Shown one piece after another: positions 1-7,267 of a stretch of DNA of 14,796 bases. The DNA is from Scatomorpha merdavium (lineage in GTDB: Bacteria; Bacillota; Clostridia; Oscillospirales; Oscillospiraceae). The translations under genes were made by a program, and so were the position numbers. Position 1 is the first letter of the stretch; the number at the start of each line of letters is the position of its first letter. The notes beneath the pieces are model-generated. The model was not told the DNA's origin and made no database searches. It saw nothing but the letters and a program-made list of their open reading frames with translations. The DNA lies in contig DVIJ01000027.1 of the NCBI GenBank assembly GCA_018711415.1, positions 1 through 14,796 of the forward strand, given 5' to 3'.

Positions 1-371
1 GGGCGATGATCTGGACGATACTGGCCCGTGCGAGCGGCGTTGAGACCGAGGGCGGAGCCACCTGGTACGCGAAGGCCCAGGAGTGGGCCGTAACTAAGGG
101 CGTATCGGACGGCGAGGACCCGATGGGGAACGTGACTCGCGAGCAGCTGGTGACGATGCTGTGGCGACTGAATGGCTCCGAGGTGATGACGGGCTACATA
201 GGGAACTACATAGACACAGGCGACATCAGCGAGTGGGCTAACAATGCGATGCTGTGGGCGGTGCAGAACGGCATAATCGAGGGCGACGAGAACATGGCGC
301 TGGCCCCAAAGGCGGATACGACGCGCGCGCAGGCTGCGACGTTCTTCGTCCGCTACCTGACCGTGGCGTAA
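1..371 (+). CDS. S-layer homology (SLH) domain protein, C-terminal part
   Basis: This is the 3' end of a larger gene; the frame is open at the left edge, so the ATG at 6 is unlikely to be the true start. The visible 122 or so residues contain the end of one SLH motif (MIWTILARASG), a second (about residues 20-57, with WAVTKGVSDG and TREQLVTMLWRLNG) and a third (about residues 69-118, with WAVQNGIIEGD and TRAQAATFFVRYL). SLH triplets anchor exported proteins to pyruvylated secondary cell-wall polymer. The three motifs at the C-terminus suggest a surface protein whose functional domain lies outside the window. The stop is followed 20 bases later by a strong terminator hairpin. SLH identity is secure; the function of the whole protein cannot be told. 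Confidence 0.9.
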   Translation, partial: AMIWTILARASGVETEGGATWYAKAQEWAVTKGVSDGEDPMGNVTREQLVTMLWRLNGSEVMTGYIGNYIDTGDISEWANNAMLWAVQNGIIEGDENMALAPKADTTRAQAATFFVRYLTVA

Positions 372-391
372 GCGCAAGATAAAAAGAACAG

Positions 392-427
392 ACCCGGGAG
401 GGCTCAGGCCCTCCCGGGTTTTGATTT
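392..427. terminator. Bidirectional terminator between SLH gene and TPM operon
   Basis: A perfect 12-bp stem (392-403 with 408-419, arm ACCCGGGAGGGC) closes a TCAG loop. On the plus strand it is followed by a T-rich stretch (TTTTGATTT). On the minus strand the bases beyond it read CTGTTCTTTTT. It lies between two convergent genes and can stop both. Confidence 0.9.
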
Positions 428-437
428 GCCGTTATGC

Positions 438-1352
438 TTATCTTCTTCCGCCGCCACCGCCGCCGGAGAAGCCGCCTCCGCCGAAGCCGCCGCCGCCGAA
501 GCCGCCGCCGGAGAACCCTCCGCCGCCGAAGCCGCCGCCGCGGAAACCTCCGCCGCCGGGGCCTGGGCCGTGCGGGGGACGCGGGCCTCTGGGACCTCTG
601 GGACCTCTCGGCCCCGGTCCGCCGCAGAAAAAGAACGTGGGCCACACGCCGTAGCTCCTGTAGTAACGCCTGCGGCCAAAGCTGTTGGCCATCAGCAGAA
701 CAAAGATGAAGATGATAAAGAGCAGCGCCATGACGGAGCCAAAACTCCAGCCGTCGTCATAGTATCCGCCGTCATAATACCCGTCGTCGTAGTATCCGCC
801 GCCCTGGTTCCCACCGGTTGCGCCGCCGGTGCCTCCATAGAGCTGGTCTGTGTTATATATGCGAGCGAACTCGTCTATGAGGTGGGGGAACAGCGTGGCG
901 ACCGCCTTGTCATACTCGCCGCTGTCAGAGTAGGGCCAGAAATACTCGTCCATGAGCGAGTTCACATAGTCCGTACTGAACTGTGTCGTGAGTCCCGCGC
1001 CGACGGCCAGCCAGCCGCGGTCCTCCATGACGACGTGCAGGAGCAGCAGCCCGTTGTTGAGCTGCGAGCTGCCTACGCCCCACTCGTTGAAGAGCAGGTT
1101 GGCGTACTGCTCCGAGTCATAGCCCGAGGGCAGGTAGTCTATCGTGACGACCACTATCTGCGCGCCGCTGCAATATTTCTCGAGCGGGCCGCTGGCGTTT
1201 ATTATGAGGTCCTTGGTGCTCTGGCTCAGCGTACCCGCGCCGTCGTAGACATAGAAGTCCTCGCTCGGCTCGGGAACGTCCGCGGCAAGCGCGCCCAGCG
1301 CCAGGGCGGGCAAGAGCAGCAGGACCAATAAAAGTGCAAAAAAACGTTTCAT
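438..1352 (-). CDS. TPM-domain membrane protein with glycine-rich tail
   Basis: The protein has an N-terminal signal segment (KRFFALLLVLLLLPALALG), then a TPM (YgcG-type) domain of about 140 residues that begins with VYDGAGTLS and contains the conserved run NNGLLLLHVVMEDRGW. After this come Tyr/Asp/Gly repeats (YYDDGYYDGG), one transmembrane helix (about residues 205-222), and a tail of GPR and GGGF repeats ending in RR. TPM domains sit on the outer face of the membrane; some plant members have phosphatase activity, but bacterial roles are unclear. I chose the start at 1352 rather than the ATG at 1361. The only Shine-Dalgarno (GGGAG, minus 1367-1363) is 10 bases from the former and 1 base from the latter. 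It is the last gene of the xpaC-telA-lemA operon and ends near the shared terminator. Confidence 0.88.
   Translation of the reverse strand: MKRFFALLLVLLLLPALALGALAADVPEPSEDFYVYDGAGTLSQSTKDLIINASGPLEKYCSGAQIVVVTIDYLPSGYDSEQYANLLFNEWGVGSSQLNNGLLLLHVVMEDRGWLAVGAGLTTQFSTDYVNSLMDEYFWPYSDSGEYDKAVATLFPHLIDEFARIYNTDQLYGGTGGATGGNQGGGYYDDGYYDGGYYDDGWSFGSVMALLFIIFIFVLLMANSFGRRRYYRSYGVWPTFFFCGGPGPRGPRGPRGPRPPHGPGPGGGGFRGGGFGGGGFSGGGFGGGGFGGGGFSGGGGGGRR
447..617 (-). repeat. Simple-sequence repeats encoding GPR and GGGF repeats
   Basis: On the plus strand the region shows CCGCCGCCGAAG-like units repeated from about 447 to 557 and three GGGACCTCT-like units near 582-617. They encode the Gly-rich end of the TPM protein: (GPR)n, then GGGGF/GGGFxGGGF units. 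Such tracts can vary in length by slippage. Confidence 0.85.
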
Positions 1353-1369
1353 CAAAGGCATACTCCCAT

Positions 1370-1924
1370 TTATTCAAAACTCACCGGCGGTTCAACTCCG
1401 GCAAAGGCGGCCAGCCGCGAGGCGGGGAACTTGTTGAAAACGGAGCGCATGAATTCCAGTACACTGCTGTTGTAGCTGTTCTGCTCTATCATTTTCGATG
1501 CGCCCTCATAGGTGCTGACGTAGCTTTCAAGGCTCTTCTGCTCGCCCTCGCTGAGCCCCGCGCCGTCCAGGGCGGACTCGGCCTCGGCGAAGGCCTTGTC
1601 GAGCTCGGCGTTGGCGTTGTACATTGCAGCGATATCCCGGCTCTCGTAAGCGCTGAGGAGGGAGCTGCGGCTGACGGAGAGGTCATCTGCCGCGTCTGCG
1701 TCCACGCCCTCGAGGATGGTCCAAAGCCCGTTCGAGGCGTCAAGCTTCTCCTGCAAGCGGGAGTAGATGCTCCGCGCGCCGGGGGTGGAGGTGAAGAAAC
1801 CGTCCTCGACCGCCTGCACCGCCTCGCCGAGCTTCATCTGCGTGTTGAGCACCAGCGCAAAGCCGCAGGTGATTATTGCAACCAGCAGCGCGGTTATTGG
1901 ATGTTTGAGCGATCTCTTGTACAT
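1370..1924 (-). CDS. LemA-like membrane-anchored protein
   Basis: The product has 184 residues with one N-terminal membrane helix (about residues 9-27) and a mostly helical, acidic remainder. The best family signal is the C-terminal block at about 151-184, YNSSVLEFMRSVFNKFPASR then FAGVEPPVSFE, which matches the LemA ending (paired YN...V..YN, FP, then a Phe near the end). The canonical LemA N-terminal motif is not clear, so this is a diverged member. LemA proteins are membrane-bound helical bundles of unknown biochemical role and are often next to TPM proteins, as here. The start at 1924 follows telA's stop by one base and has a GAGGGG ribosome site five bases upstream, pointing to translational coupling. 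Another unrecognised helical membrane protein is possible but less likely. Confidence 0.75.
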   Translation of the reverse strand: MYKRSLKHPITALLVAIITCGFALVLNTQMKLGEAVQAVEDGFFTSTPGARSIYSRLQEKLDASNGLWTILEGVDADAADDLSVSRSSLLSAYESRDIAAMYNANAELDKAFAEAESALDGAGLSEGEQKSLESYVSTYEGASKMIEQNSYNSSVLEFMRSVFNKFPASRLAAFAGVEPPVSFE

Positions 1925-1925
1925 T

Positions 1926-3095
1926 TCATCCCCTCAATTCAAGCAGCTTTTGCTTCAGCTCGCCCTCAATGCGGCCCAGCTCTACCTCGGCCTCTGCGCG
2001 CTTTTTCGCGCCCTCGGCCTGGATCTGGCGGACCTCCTCGAGCGTGCTGATGAGCTCCTGGTTGGTCTTTTGCAGAGTCTCGATATCGACGATGCCGCGC
2101 TCGGACTCCTTGGCTATCTCCACGCTGCCCTGGTGCAGCTTTTCGGCGTTGGCCTGGAGGAGGCGGTTCGTCATGTCGTTCACCTCGCGCTGGGCCTCCA
2201 TGGCCTGCTGGGAGTGGTGCAGCGTGAGCGCAAGGGTCATCTGGCTCTTCCAGAGCGGGATGGTGTTCACAATGGAGGAGCGTATCTTCTCCGCCATGAC
2301 GGAATCGTTATTCTGTATCATGCGTATCTGCGGGGACATCTGGACCGACACCATGCGCGTAAGCTCCAGGTCGTGCAGCTTTTTCTCGAACCGGCCGAGC
2401 ATGTTGGCGTAGTCGTTCGCGGCCTGCGCGTCCTCGGTCTTGCCGGACTCCTTTGCGACCTGCTGGAGCCGGGGCAGCTCGGTCTCGCGCAGCTCCTTGC
2501 AGCGGAGTTTGCCGGCGATGATGTACATGGTCAGCTCCTTGTGGTACTGCTGATTCATCTCGTACATCTTGTCCATCATGGCGATGTCCTTCATGAGCGT
2601 GAGCTCGTGCTTTTGAAGCTGGTCGGCGATCTTGTCCACGTTGACTTCGGCCTTGTCGTACTGGGCCTTGAGCGCGGCGATGCTCTGGCGCTGCTTTTTG
2701 AAGAAGCCCAGGAAGCCCTTTTTCTCCTCCTCGTCGAAGTTCATGCCCTGGAGCTGGACGACCAGGTCCGAGAGCTCCTCGCCCACCTCGCCGAGGTCCT
2801 TGGTGCGGACCTTGCTGAGCGCGGCGTCGGAGAAGTCCGCAATGTTCTTCTGAGCAGCGGAGCCGTAGTTGAGGACCTGCTCGGAGTTCGTGACGTCTAT
2901 CTGCTTTGCGAATTCCTTCACCGCGGCCTGCTCTGCGGGGGAGAGGCGTTCAAGTTCGAGCTTTTCAACGGGGACTTCCTTTTTCTCCTCCAGCACCGGG
3001 GCGGCCGGCTCCTCCGGCAGCTGCACGGCGGAGGCGGCGGAGGCCGCGTTCGGGTCGAGCGTCAGGGAGGGGATGAATTCCTTGTTTTCGTCCAT
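1926..3095 (-). CDS. TelA/KlaA toxic anion resistance family protein
   Basis: At 389 residues the protein has the usual length of the toxic-anion-resistance (TelA) family. It has a disordered Pro/Ala/Glu-rich N-terminus (to about 50), then continuous helices with strong coiled-coil character. Family-type segments are MNFDEEEKKGFLGFFKKQ, the MMDKMYEMNQQYHKEL region, and near the C-terminus SVQMSPQIRMIQNNDSVMAEK followed by IPLWKSQM. No signal peptide or membrane helix is seen, so it is probably cytosolic or peripheral. Plasmid TelA confers tellurite resistance; chromosomal relatives in Firmicutes are linked to tolerance of cell-envelope agents, and the mechanism is unknown. It directly follows xpaC (stop 15 bases upstream; AAAGGA ribosome site) and directly precedes the lemA-like gene, the standard xpaC-telA order. 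Confidence 0.92.
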   Translation of the reverse strand: MDENKEFIPSLTLDPNAASAASAVQLPEEPAAPVLEEKKEVPVEKLELERLSPAEQAAVKEFAKQIDVTNSEQVLNYGSAAQKNIADFSDAALSKVRTKDLGEVGEELSDLVVQLQGMNFDEEEKKGFLGFFKKQRQSIAALKAQYDKAEVNVDKIADQLQKHELTLMKDIAMMDKMYEMNQQYHKELTMYIIAGKLRCKELRETELPRLQQVAKESGKTEDAQAANDYANMLGRFEKKLHDLELTRMVSVQMSPQIRMIQNNDSVMAEKIRSSIVNTIPLWKSQMTLALTLHHSQQAMEAQREVNDMTNRLLQANAEKLHQGSVEIAKESERGIVDIETLQKTNQELISTLEEVRQIQAEGAKKRAEAEVELGRIEGELKQKLLELRG

Positions 3096-3110
3096 CTTAA
3101 CTGTCCTTTC

Positions 3111-3812
3111 TTATTCCGTCTTGCCGGAGCGCGCGGCCTTTATGATGGTGTCCGCATCGTCGTCCGAAAGGCCCTCGCGGGCCAGCATCTGGTTCATGAC
3201 GCTGATATCCGTCTCGATATCCAGCGCCTGGTTGGCAAAGAGCGAATCGAGCTGCTTTTTGAAGGCGTCTATCGCCGTGTCGAGCATGTCCTCGATACTG
3301 GACATGGACTTCGACAGGTTCGAGCCCTCGATGCCCTGGTCGCTCATGCGGTCGTAGGCGTTGAGCAGTTTTATCGTTGTGGGCAGGTAGTAGTCTAGGA
3401 ACTTGCGTATCTGCGGCACGTCCGAGGGGTCGTCCACGGCGTCCTGGACGATCTTATCCGAGACGCGCATGAGTTCGTTTATGCGTTTTCTTACGTCGTT
3501 ATTCTTGATGGAGGAGTAGAGCCTGCCCATTTCCTTCATTGCGCGCTTGCCGTCGTCTATTATGGCCTGGACCTCGGGGCTGAGGGCGGGCTCTTCTTTC
3601 TTGACGGGTTCCGGCTCCGGCTCGGCCTTGGCGGGCCTTTTAGAGAGAATGAAGCCGGCGGTATAGTAGGCGACTACCGCTGCTGCGGCGGAGACTGCGG
3701 CACTGCCCGCGAGTCCCGCCAGTGTATACATGGGTATGAAAAAGGCACAGACGATCCACGCCACTGCAAAGGCGTATATTGGGATGTAAGCCCTGGGTTT
3801 TTTGTTTTTCAA
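3111..3812 (-). CDS. xpaC: XpaC-family membrane protein
   Basis: The 233-residue product opens with two membrane helices (about 9-27 and 30-55), then a short Pro/Glu/Lys linker (59-76) and a cytoplasmic helical domain. Its run of VRKRINELMRVSDKIVQ, RKFLDYYLPTTIKLLNAYDR and SMSSIEDMLDTAIDAFKKQL is typical of XpaC (5-bromo-4-chloroindolyl phosphate hydrolysis family). Despite that name, no phosphatase motif is visible and the true role is unknown. It is the first gene of the operon and precedes telA, its usual partner. The start is TTG at 3812: the ribosome site AGGAGGAG (minus 3826-3819) sits six bases upstream, and no ATG or GTG fits as well. Confidence 0.9.
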   Translation of the reverse strand: MKNKKPRAYIPIYAFAVAWIVCAFFIPMYTLAGLAGSAAVSAAAAVVAYYTAGFILSKRPAKAEPEPEPVKKEEPALSPEVQAIIDDGKRAMKEMGRLYSSIKNNDVRKRINELMRVSDKIVQDAVDDPSDVPQIRKFLDYYLPTTIKLLNAYDRMSDQGIEGSNLSKSMSSIEDMLDTAIDAFKKQLDSLFANQALDIETDISVMNQMLAREGLSDDDADTIIKAARSGKTE

Positions 3813-3853
3813 GGATAGCTCCTCCTATACGGCAAACTGCGATATACCATATT

Positions 3854-3882
3854 ATTTTATAACCAATACTCTCCTGCGTCAA
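3854..3882 (-). promoter_or_regulatory. Promoter of the xpaC-telA-lemA-TPM operon
   Basis: On the minus strand a -35 box TTGACG (3882-3877) is separated by 17 bases from a -10 box TAAAAT (3859-3854). This is a near-consensus vegetative sigma-factor promoter, about 30 bases upstream of the xpaC ribosome site. No clear operator palindrome overlaps it. Confidence 0.78.
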
Positions 3883-3943
3883 GGGCCAAGACTCGACCTG
3901 CCAAGGCAACGCCCGGGGCGCGGCAAAACATGAATGCGGGGGC

Positions 3944-3972
3944 TTTTCAAGACTGTAACGGTGTGGTAAAAT
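3944..3972 (+). promoter_or_regulatory. Candidate promoter of the uvrB operon
   Basis: TTTTCA (3944-3949), a 17-base spacer and an extended -10 TGGTAAAAT (3964-3972) lie about 35 bases upstream of the uvrB start codon. The -35 is weak but the extended -10 compensates. It diverges from the xpaC promoter, with about 60 bases between them. I saw no clostridial/Bacillus-type LexA box (GAAC-N4-GTTC) here, so direct SOS control is not supported. Confidence 0.55.
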
Positions 3973-4007
3973 TGCTTGTAAAATCAGTGTATATTAAAGG
4001 AGAAATC

Positions 4008-5975
4008 ATGCCGGATTTTCACGTAGTCAGCAGCTATGTTCCGTCTGGGGACCAGCCGGAGGCCATAGACGCGCTGGCATCTGGCCTGGAGCGCGGGATA
4101 GCTGAGCAGACCCTGCTCGGCGTCACGGGTTCAGGCAAGACCTATACGATGGCCAAGGTCATAGAGCGCATCCAGCGCCCGACGCTGGTGCTCGCGCACA
4201 ACAAGACCCTGGCCGCCCAGCTCTGCTCGGAGTTCCGCGAGTTCTTCCCGGAGAACGCCGTGGAGTATTTCGTCTCGTACTACGACTACTACCAGCCCGA
4301 GGCATACATCCCCACGACGGACACCTATATCGAAAAGGACAGCTCCATAAACGACGAGATAGAGCGCCTGCGCCACTCCGCGACCTCCAGCCTGTCGGAG
4401 CGGCGGGACGTGGTGGTGGTCTCGTCCGTGTCATGCATCTACGGCCTGGGCGACCCGATCGACTACGCCAACATGGTCATATCGCTCCGCCCCGGCCAGC
4501 AGAAGGAGCGGGACGAGCTTTTAAAAAAGCTCATCGAAATCCGCTACGAGCGAAACGACATCGCCTTTGACCGCAACATGTTCCGGGTCCGCGGCGACAC
4601 CGTCGAGGTGTTCCCGGTCTATGCCTACGACAAGGCGATAAGGATAGAGTTCTTCGGGGACGAGATAGACCGCATCTCCGAGATAAACCCGGTCACCGGG
4701 ACGCCGACGAGGATACTGAACCACGTAGCCATATACCCCGCCAGCCACTACGTAACGACGAAGGAAAAGATGGCGGCGGCGGTGAAGGAGATACGCCGCG
4801 AGTGCGACGAGCGCGTGGCGTTTTTCAAGTCTCAGGACAAATACCTGGAGGCGCAGCGGATAGAGCAGCGCACGAGCTTCGACATCGAGATGATACAGGA
4901 ACTGGGCTACTGCACGGGTATCGAGAACTACAGCCGTATCATCTCCGGCCGGGAGCCGGGCAGCGCGCCGATGACGCTTTTGGACTATTTCCCGAAGGAC
5001 TTCGTGCTCTTTGTGGACGAGTCCCACGTCACACTGCCGCAGGTGCGGGCGATGTACCGCGGCGACAGGGCGCGGAAAGAGACCCTGGTGAACTACGGCT
5101 TCCGCCTGCCCTCGGCTTTCGACAACCGCCCGCTCAAGTTCGAGGAGTTCCAGCAGCGCATCGGCCAGGCCGTGTACGTCTCCGCCACGCCGGGCGAATA
5201 TGAGCGCGAGCGCTCCGGCCAGATAGCGGAGCAGATTATCCGCCCCACGGGCCTCTTGGACCCGGAGATCTCCGTCCGCCCGGTGGAGGGCCAGATAGAC
5301 GACCTCATGGACGAGGTCAAGGCGAGGATAGAAAAGGGCCAGCGCACTCTGGTCACCACGCTGACCAAGAAGATGGCCGAGGACCTCTCCGCCTACCTGA
5401 CGAACGCGGGGATAAAGTGCCGCTACATGCACCACGATATCGGCGCCATCGAGCGCATGGAGATAATCCGCGACCTGCGCCTCGGCGAATTCGACGTTCT
5501 GGTGGGCATAAACCTCCTGCGCGAGGGCCTGGACCTGCCGGAGGTATCGCTCGTCGCCATCCTGGACGCGGACAAGGAGGGCTTCCTCCGCAGCGAGACG
5601 AGCCTCATCCAGACCATAGGCCGAGCTGCGCGAAACGCGGAGGGCCTGGTCATCATGTACGCGGATACGGTTACGCCCTCGATGCGCGCGGCCATCACGG
5701 AGACGGAGCGCCGCCGCAAAAAGCAGGACGCCTACAACAAGGCCCATGGCATAGTTCCGCAGACAATAATAAAAAGCGTGCGCGACGTCATCGAGATCTC
5801 CACGGACGCGGGCAAGGCCGGACGCCGCCGCGACGGCATCAAGATGACCGAGTCGGAGCGCAGAGCCGAGATAGAAAAGCTCGAGAAGAAGATGCGCGAG
5901 GCGGCGAAGATGCTCGAATTCGAGTACGCCGCAATACTGCGCGACCAGCTCATAAAGCTGAGGGGTGAAAAATGA
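4008..5975 (+). CDS. uvrB: Excinuclease ABC subunit B (UvrB)
   Basis: UvrB is the damage-verifying helicase-like ATPase of nucleotide excision repair; it takes over DNA from UvrA and recruits UvrC. The 655-residue product is full length. Visible motifs are Walker A GVTGSGKT (38-45), the aromatic beta-hairpin YYDYYQPEAYIP (about 91-102) that inserts between strands, the DESH Walker B box (337-340), the helicase motif VI QTIGRAARN (535-543), and the C-terminal UVR domain (AAKMLEFEYAAILRDQLIKL) that contacts UvrC. The start is ATG 4008: AAAGGAGA lies four bases upstream and family homology begins at MPDF. The in-frame ATG at 3930 overlaps the promoter and encodes unrelated sequence. It is the first gene of a long operon, and its stop overlaps the next start (ATGA). 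Confidence 0.98.
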   Translation: MPDFHVVSSYVPSGDQPEAIDALASGLERGIAEQTLLGVTGSGKTYTMAKVIERIQRPTLVLAHNKTLAAQLCSEFREFFPENAVEYFVSYYDYYQPEAYIPTTDTYIEKDSSINDEIERLRHSATSSLSERRDVVVVSSVSCIYGLGDPIDYANMVISLRPGQQKERDELLKKLIEIRYERNDIAFDRNMFRVRGDTVEVFPVYAYDKAIRIEFFGDEIDRISEINPVTGTPTRILNHVAIYPASHYVTTKEKMAAAVKEIRRECDERVAFFKSQDKYLEAQRIEQRTSFDIEMIQELGYCTGIENYSRIISGREPGSAPMTLLDYFPKDFVLFVDESHVTLPQVRAMYRGDRARKETLVNYGFRLPSAFDNRPLKFEEFQQRIGQAVYVSATPGEYERERSGQIAEQIIRPTGLLDPEISVRPVEGQIDDLMDEVKARIEKGQRTLVTTLTKKMAEDLSAYLTNAGIKCRYMHHDIGAIERMEIIRDLRLGEFDVLVGINLLREGLDLPEVSLVAILDADKEGFLRSETSLIQTIGRAARNAEGLVIMYADTVTPSMRAAITETERRRKKQDAYNKAHGIVPQTIIKSVRDVIEISTDAGKAGRRRDGIKMTESERRAEIEKLEKKMREAAKMLEFEYAAILRDQLIKLRGEK

Positions 5976-7267
5976 TGAAACGCACAGCCGCACTGCTGCT
6001 CTGCGCCGCGCTGATGCTGGGCCTTGCCGCCTGCGGCGCGGCCGGGGAGCCGGAAGTGACGCTGCCGGCGCCGGAATCCGGCGTACAGGCGCCCACGCCC
6101 AGCCCGGAGCCGACGCCGGAACCTACGCCCGAACCCACGCCTGAACCGACGCCCAGCGTCGTGAAGCTCACGCTTGCCGGCGATCTCGTCATGCACACGC
6201 CGCTGCACGACGAGGCGCTGCAAGAGGACGGCAGCTACGACTACGTCCCAATCTTCGAGGACGTGGCGCACTACGTGGCGGACGCGGACTATGCGCTCTG
6301 CTGCTTTGAGGGCGCCTTCTCCGGCGACGGGAAGTGGACGGGCTATCCGCTGTTCCACGTCCCGGACGACCTGGCCTATTCGCTCAAGGAGGTCGGCTTC
6401 GACCTCGTGAATATGGCCAGCAACCACGCCATGGACAACTGGCACGAGGGCATCATCCGCACCCTGGACGTCCTGGACGAGGCGGGGCTGGACCACGTCG
6501 GCGCCTACCGGACGCAGGAGGAACGGGACGACAACAACGGCATCCTCGTCAAGGAGATAAACGGCATCAGCATCGCCTTCCTGAACTACACCTACGGCAC
6601 GAACGGCATACCCGTGGACGGCGTGGAGTTCGGCCTGAACGTCTATACGACGGACTACATGACCTACTGCTCCAAGGTGGACTACGATATGCTGGACGCG
6701 GACATGGCCGCGGCCCGGGCGCTGGGGACGGATATCATAGCCGTCAGCGTCCACTGGGGCGGGGAGTACGTCACCGGCGCGACGCAATACCAGACGGAGC
6801 TGGCGGACTACTTCTTCGCAGAGGGCGCGGACCTGGTCATAGGCGGCCACCCGCACGTCCCGGAGCCGATGGAACTGCGCACGGTGACGGACGAGAACGG
6901 CACGACGCGCACGGGCTTTGTGTGCTACTGCCTGGGGAACCTGCTTTCCTGCCAGACCCGGACTTATACAAACCTCACGGCGATGGTCGAGCTCGAGCTG
7001 ACGAAGGACCCCTACACCGGCGAGACTGTGATAAGCTCCTGCGAGTACGTCCCGATGATAATGCTGAACATCTCGGACTTCGGAATGTCTAAGCAGACTG
7101 CGGGCTGGGGCCGGAGGCTCTGGGACATACGCTCCGCCATCGCGGACTACGAGGCGGGCGACGACCGCGGCGGGGTGATAACGCCGTACATGTATTCAAC
7201 GCTGCAGCAGGCGCTCGAGGACTGCGAGCGTATTTTTGGGACCCTGGAGATGCCGAACAATGAATAA
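5972..7267 (+). CDS. CapA-family lipoprotein (metallophosphatase-like fold)
   Basis: The N-terminus is a lipoprotein signal with lipobox LAAC (Cys 21). Next is a (Glu-Pro-Thr-Pro) linker (about 41-62), which probably spans the wall, and then a CapA/PgsA-type domain. Family motifs are LTLAGDLVMHTP (about 66-77), NMASNHAMD (147-155), SVHWGGEY and IGGHPHVPEPME. These Asp/Asn/His residues resemble the metal-binding set of calcineurin-like enzymes. CapA/PgsA takes part in poly-gamma-glutamate synthesis or export, but no capB, capC or pgs neighbours are visible, so the substrate is unknown. Start: ATG 5972 overlaps the uvrB stop. The adjacent ATG 5975 is better spaced (7 bases) from AGGGGTG and may be the one used. 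It ends inside the polA start region, so it is co-transcribed with repair genes without an obvious shared pathway. Confidence 0.9.
   Translation: MMKRTAALLLCAALMLGLAACGAAGEPEVTLPAPESGVQAPTPSPEPTPEPTPEPTPEPTPSVVKLTLAGDLVMHTPLHDEALQEDGSYDYVPIFEDVAHYVADADYALCCFEGAFSGDGKWTGYPLFHVPDDLAYSLKEVGFDLVNMASNHAMDNWHEGIIRTLDVLDEAGLDHVGAYRTQEERDDNNGILVKEINGISIAFLNYTYGTNGIPVDGVEFGLNVYTTDYMTYCSKVDYDMLDADMAAARALGTDIIAVSVHWGGEYVTGATQYQTELADYFFAEGADLVIGGHPHVPEPMELRTVTDENGTTRTGFVCYCLGNLLSCQTRTYTNLTAMVELELTKDPYTGETVISSCEYVPMIMLNISDFGMSKQTAGWGRRLWDIRSAIADYEAGDDRGGVITPYMYSTLQQALEDCERIFGTLEMPNNE
6092..6157 (+). repeat. EPTP repeat linker in the CapA lipoprotein
   Basis: About five near-copies of a 12-base unit (GAACCTACGCCC-like, differing at third positions) encode Pro-Thr-Pro-Glu repeats directly after the lipobox. 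The synonymous differences suggest the peptide repeat is selected rather than newly duplicated. Confidence 0.8.

Noticed and set aside
421..654. A Pro-rich plus-strand frame
   Set aside because: It is the antisense of the Gly-rich repeat tail of the TPM protein.
1767..3398. A 543-codon open frame on the plus strand opposite telA, lemA-like and xpaC
   Set aside because: It spans three well-supported genes, has shadow-like Leu/His/Val composition and no ribosome site.
3930..4007. Extension of uvrB to an upstream in-frame ATG
   Set aside because: The added residues do not resemble UvrB, cover the -10 region, and a good ribosome site precedes the ATG at 4008.
3883..4007. SOS (LexA) box ahead of uvrB
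   Set aside because: No GAAC-N4-GTTC or similar palindrome was found between the divergent promoters and the start codon.
4521..5993. A 490-codon open frame on the minus strand opposite uvrB
   Set aside because: Same GC-driven mirror effect; no recognisable domain and no start signal.
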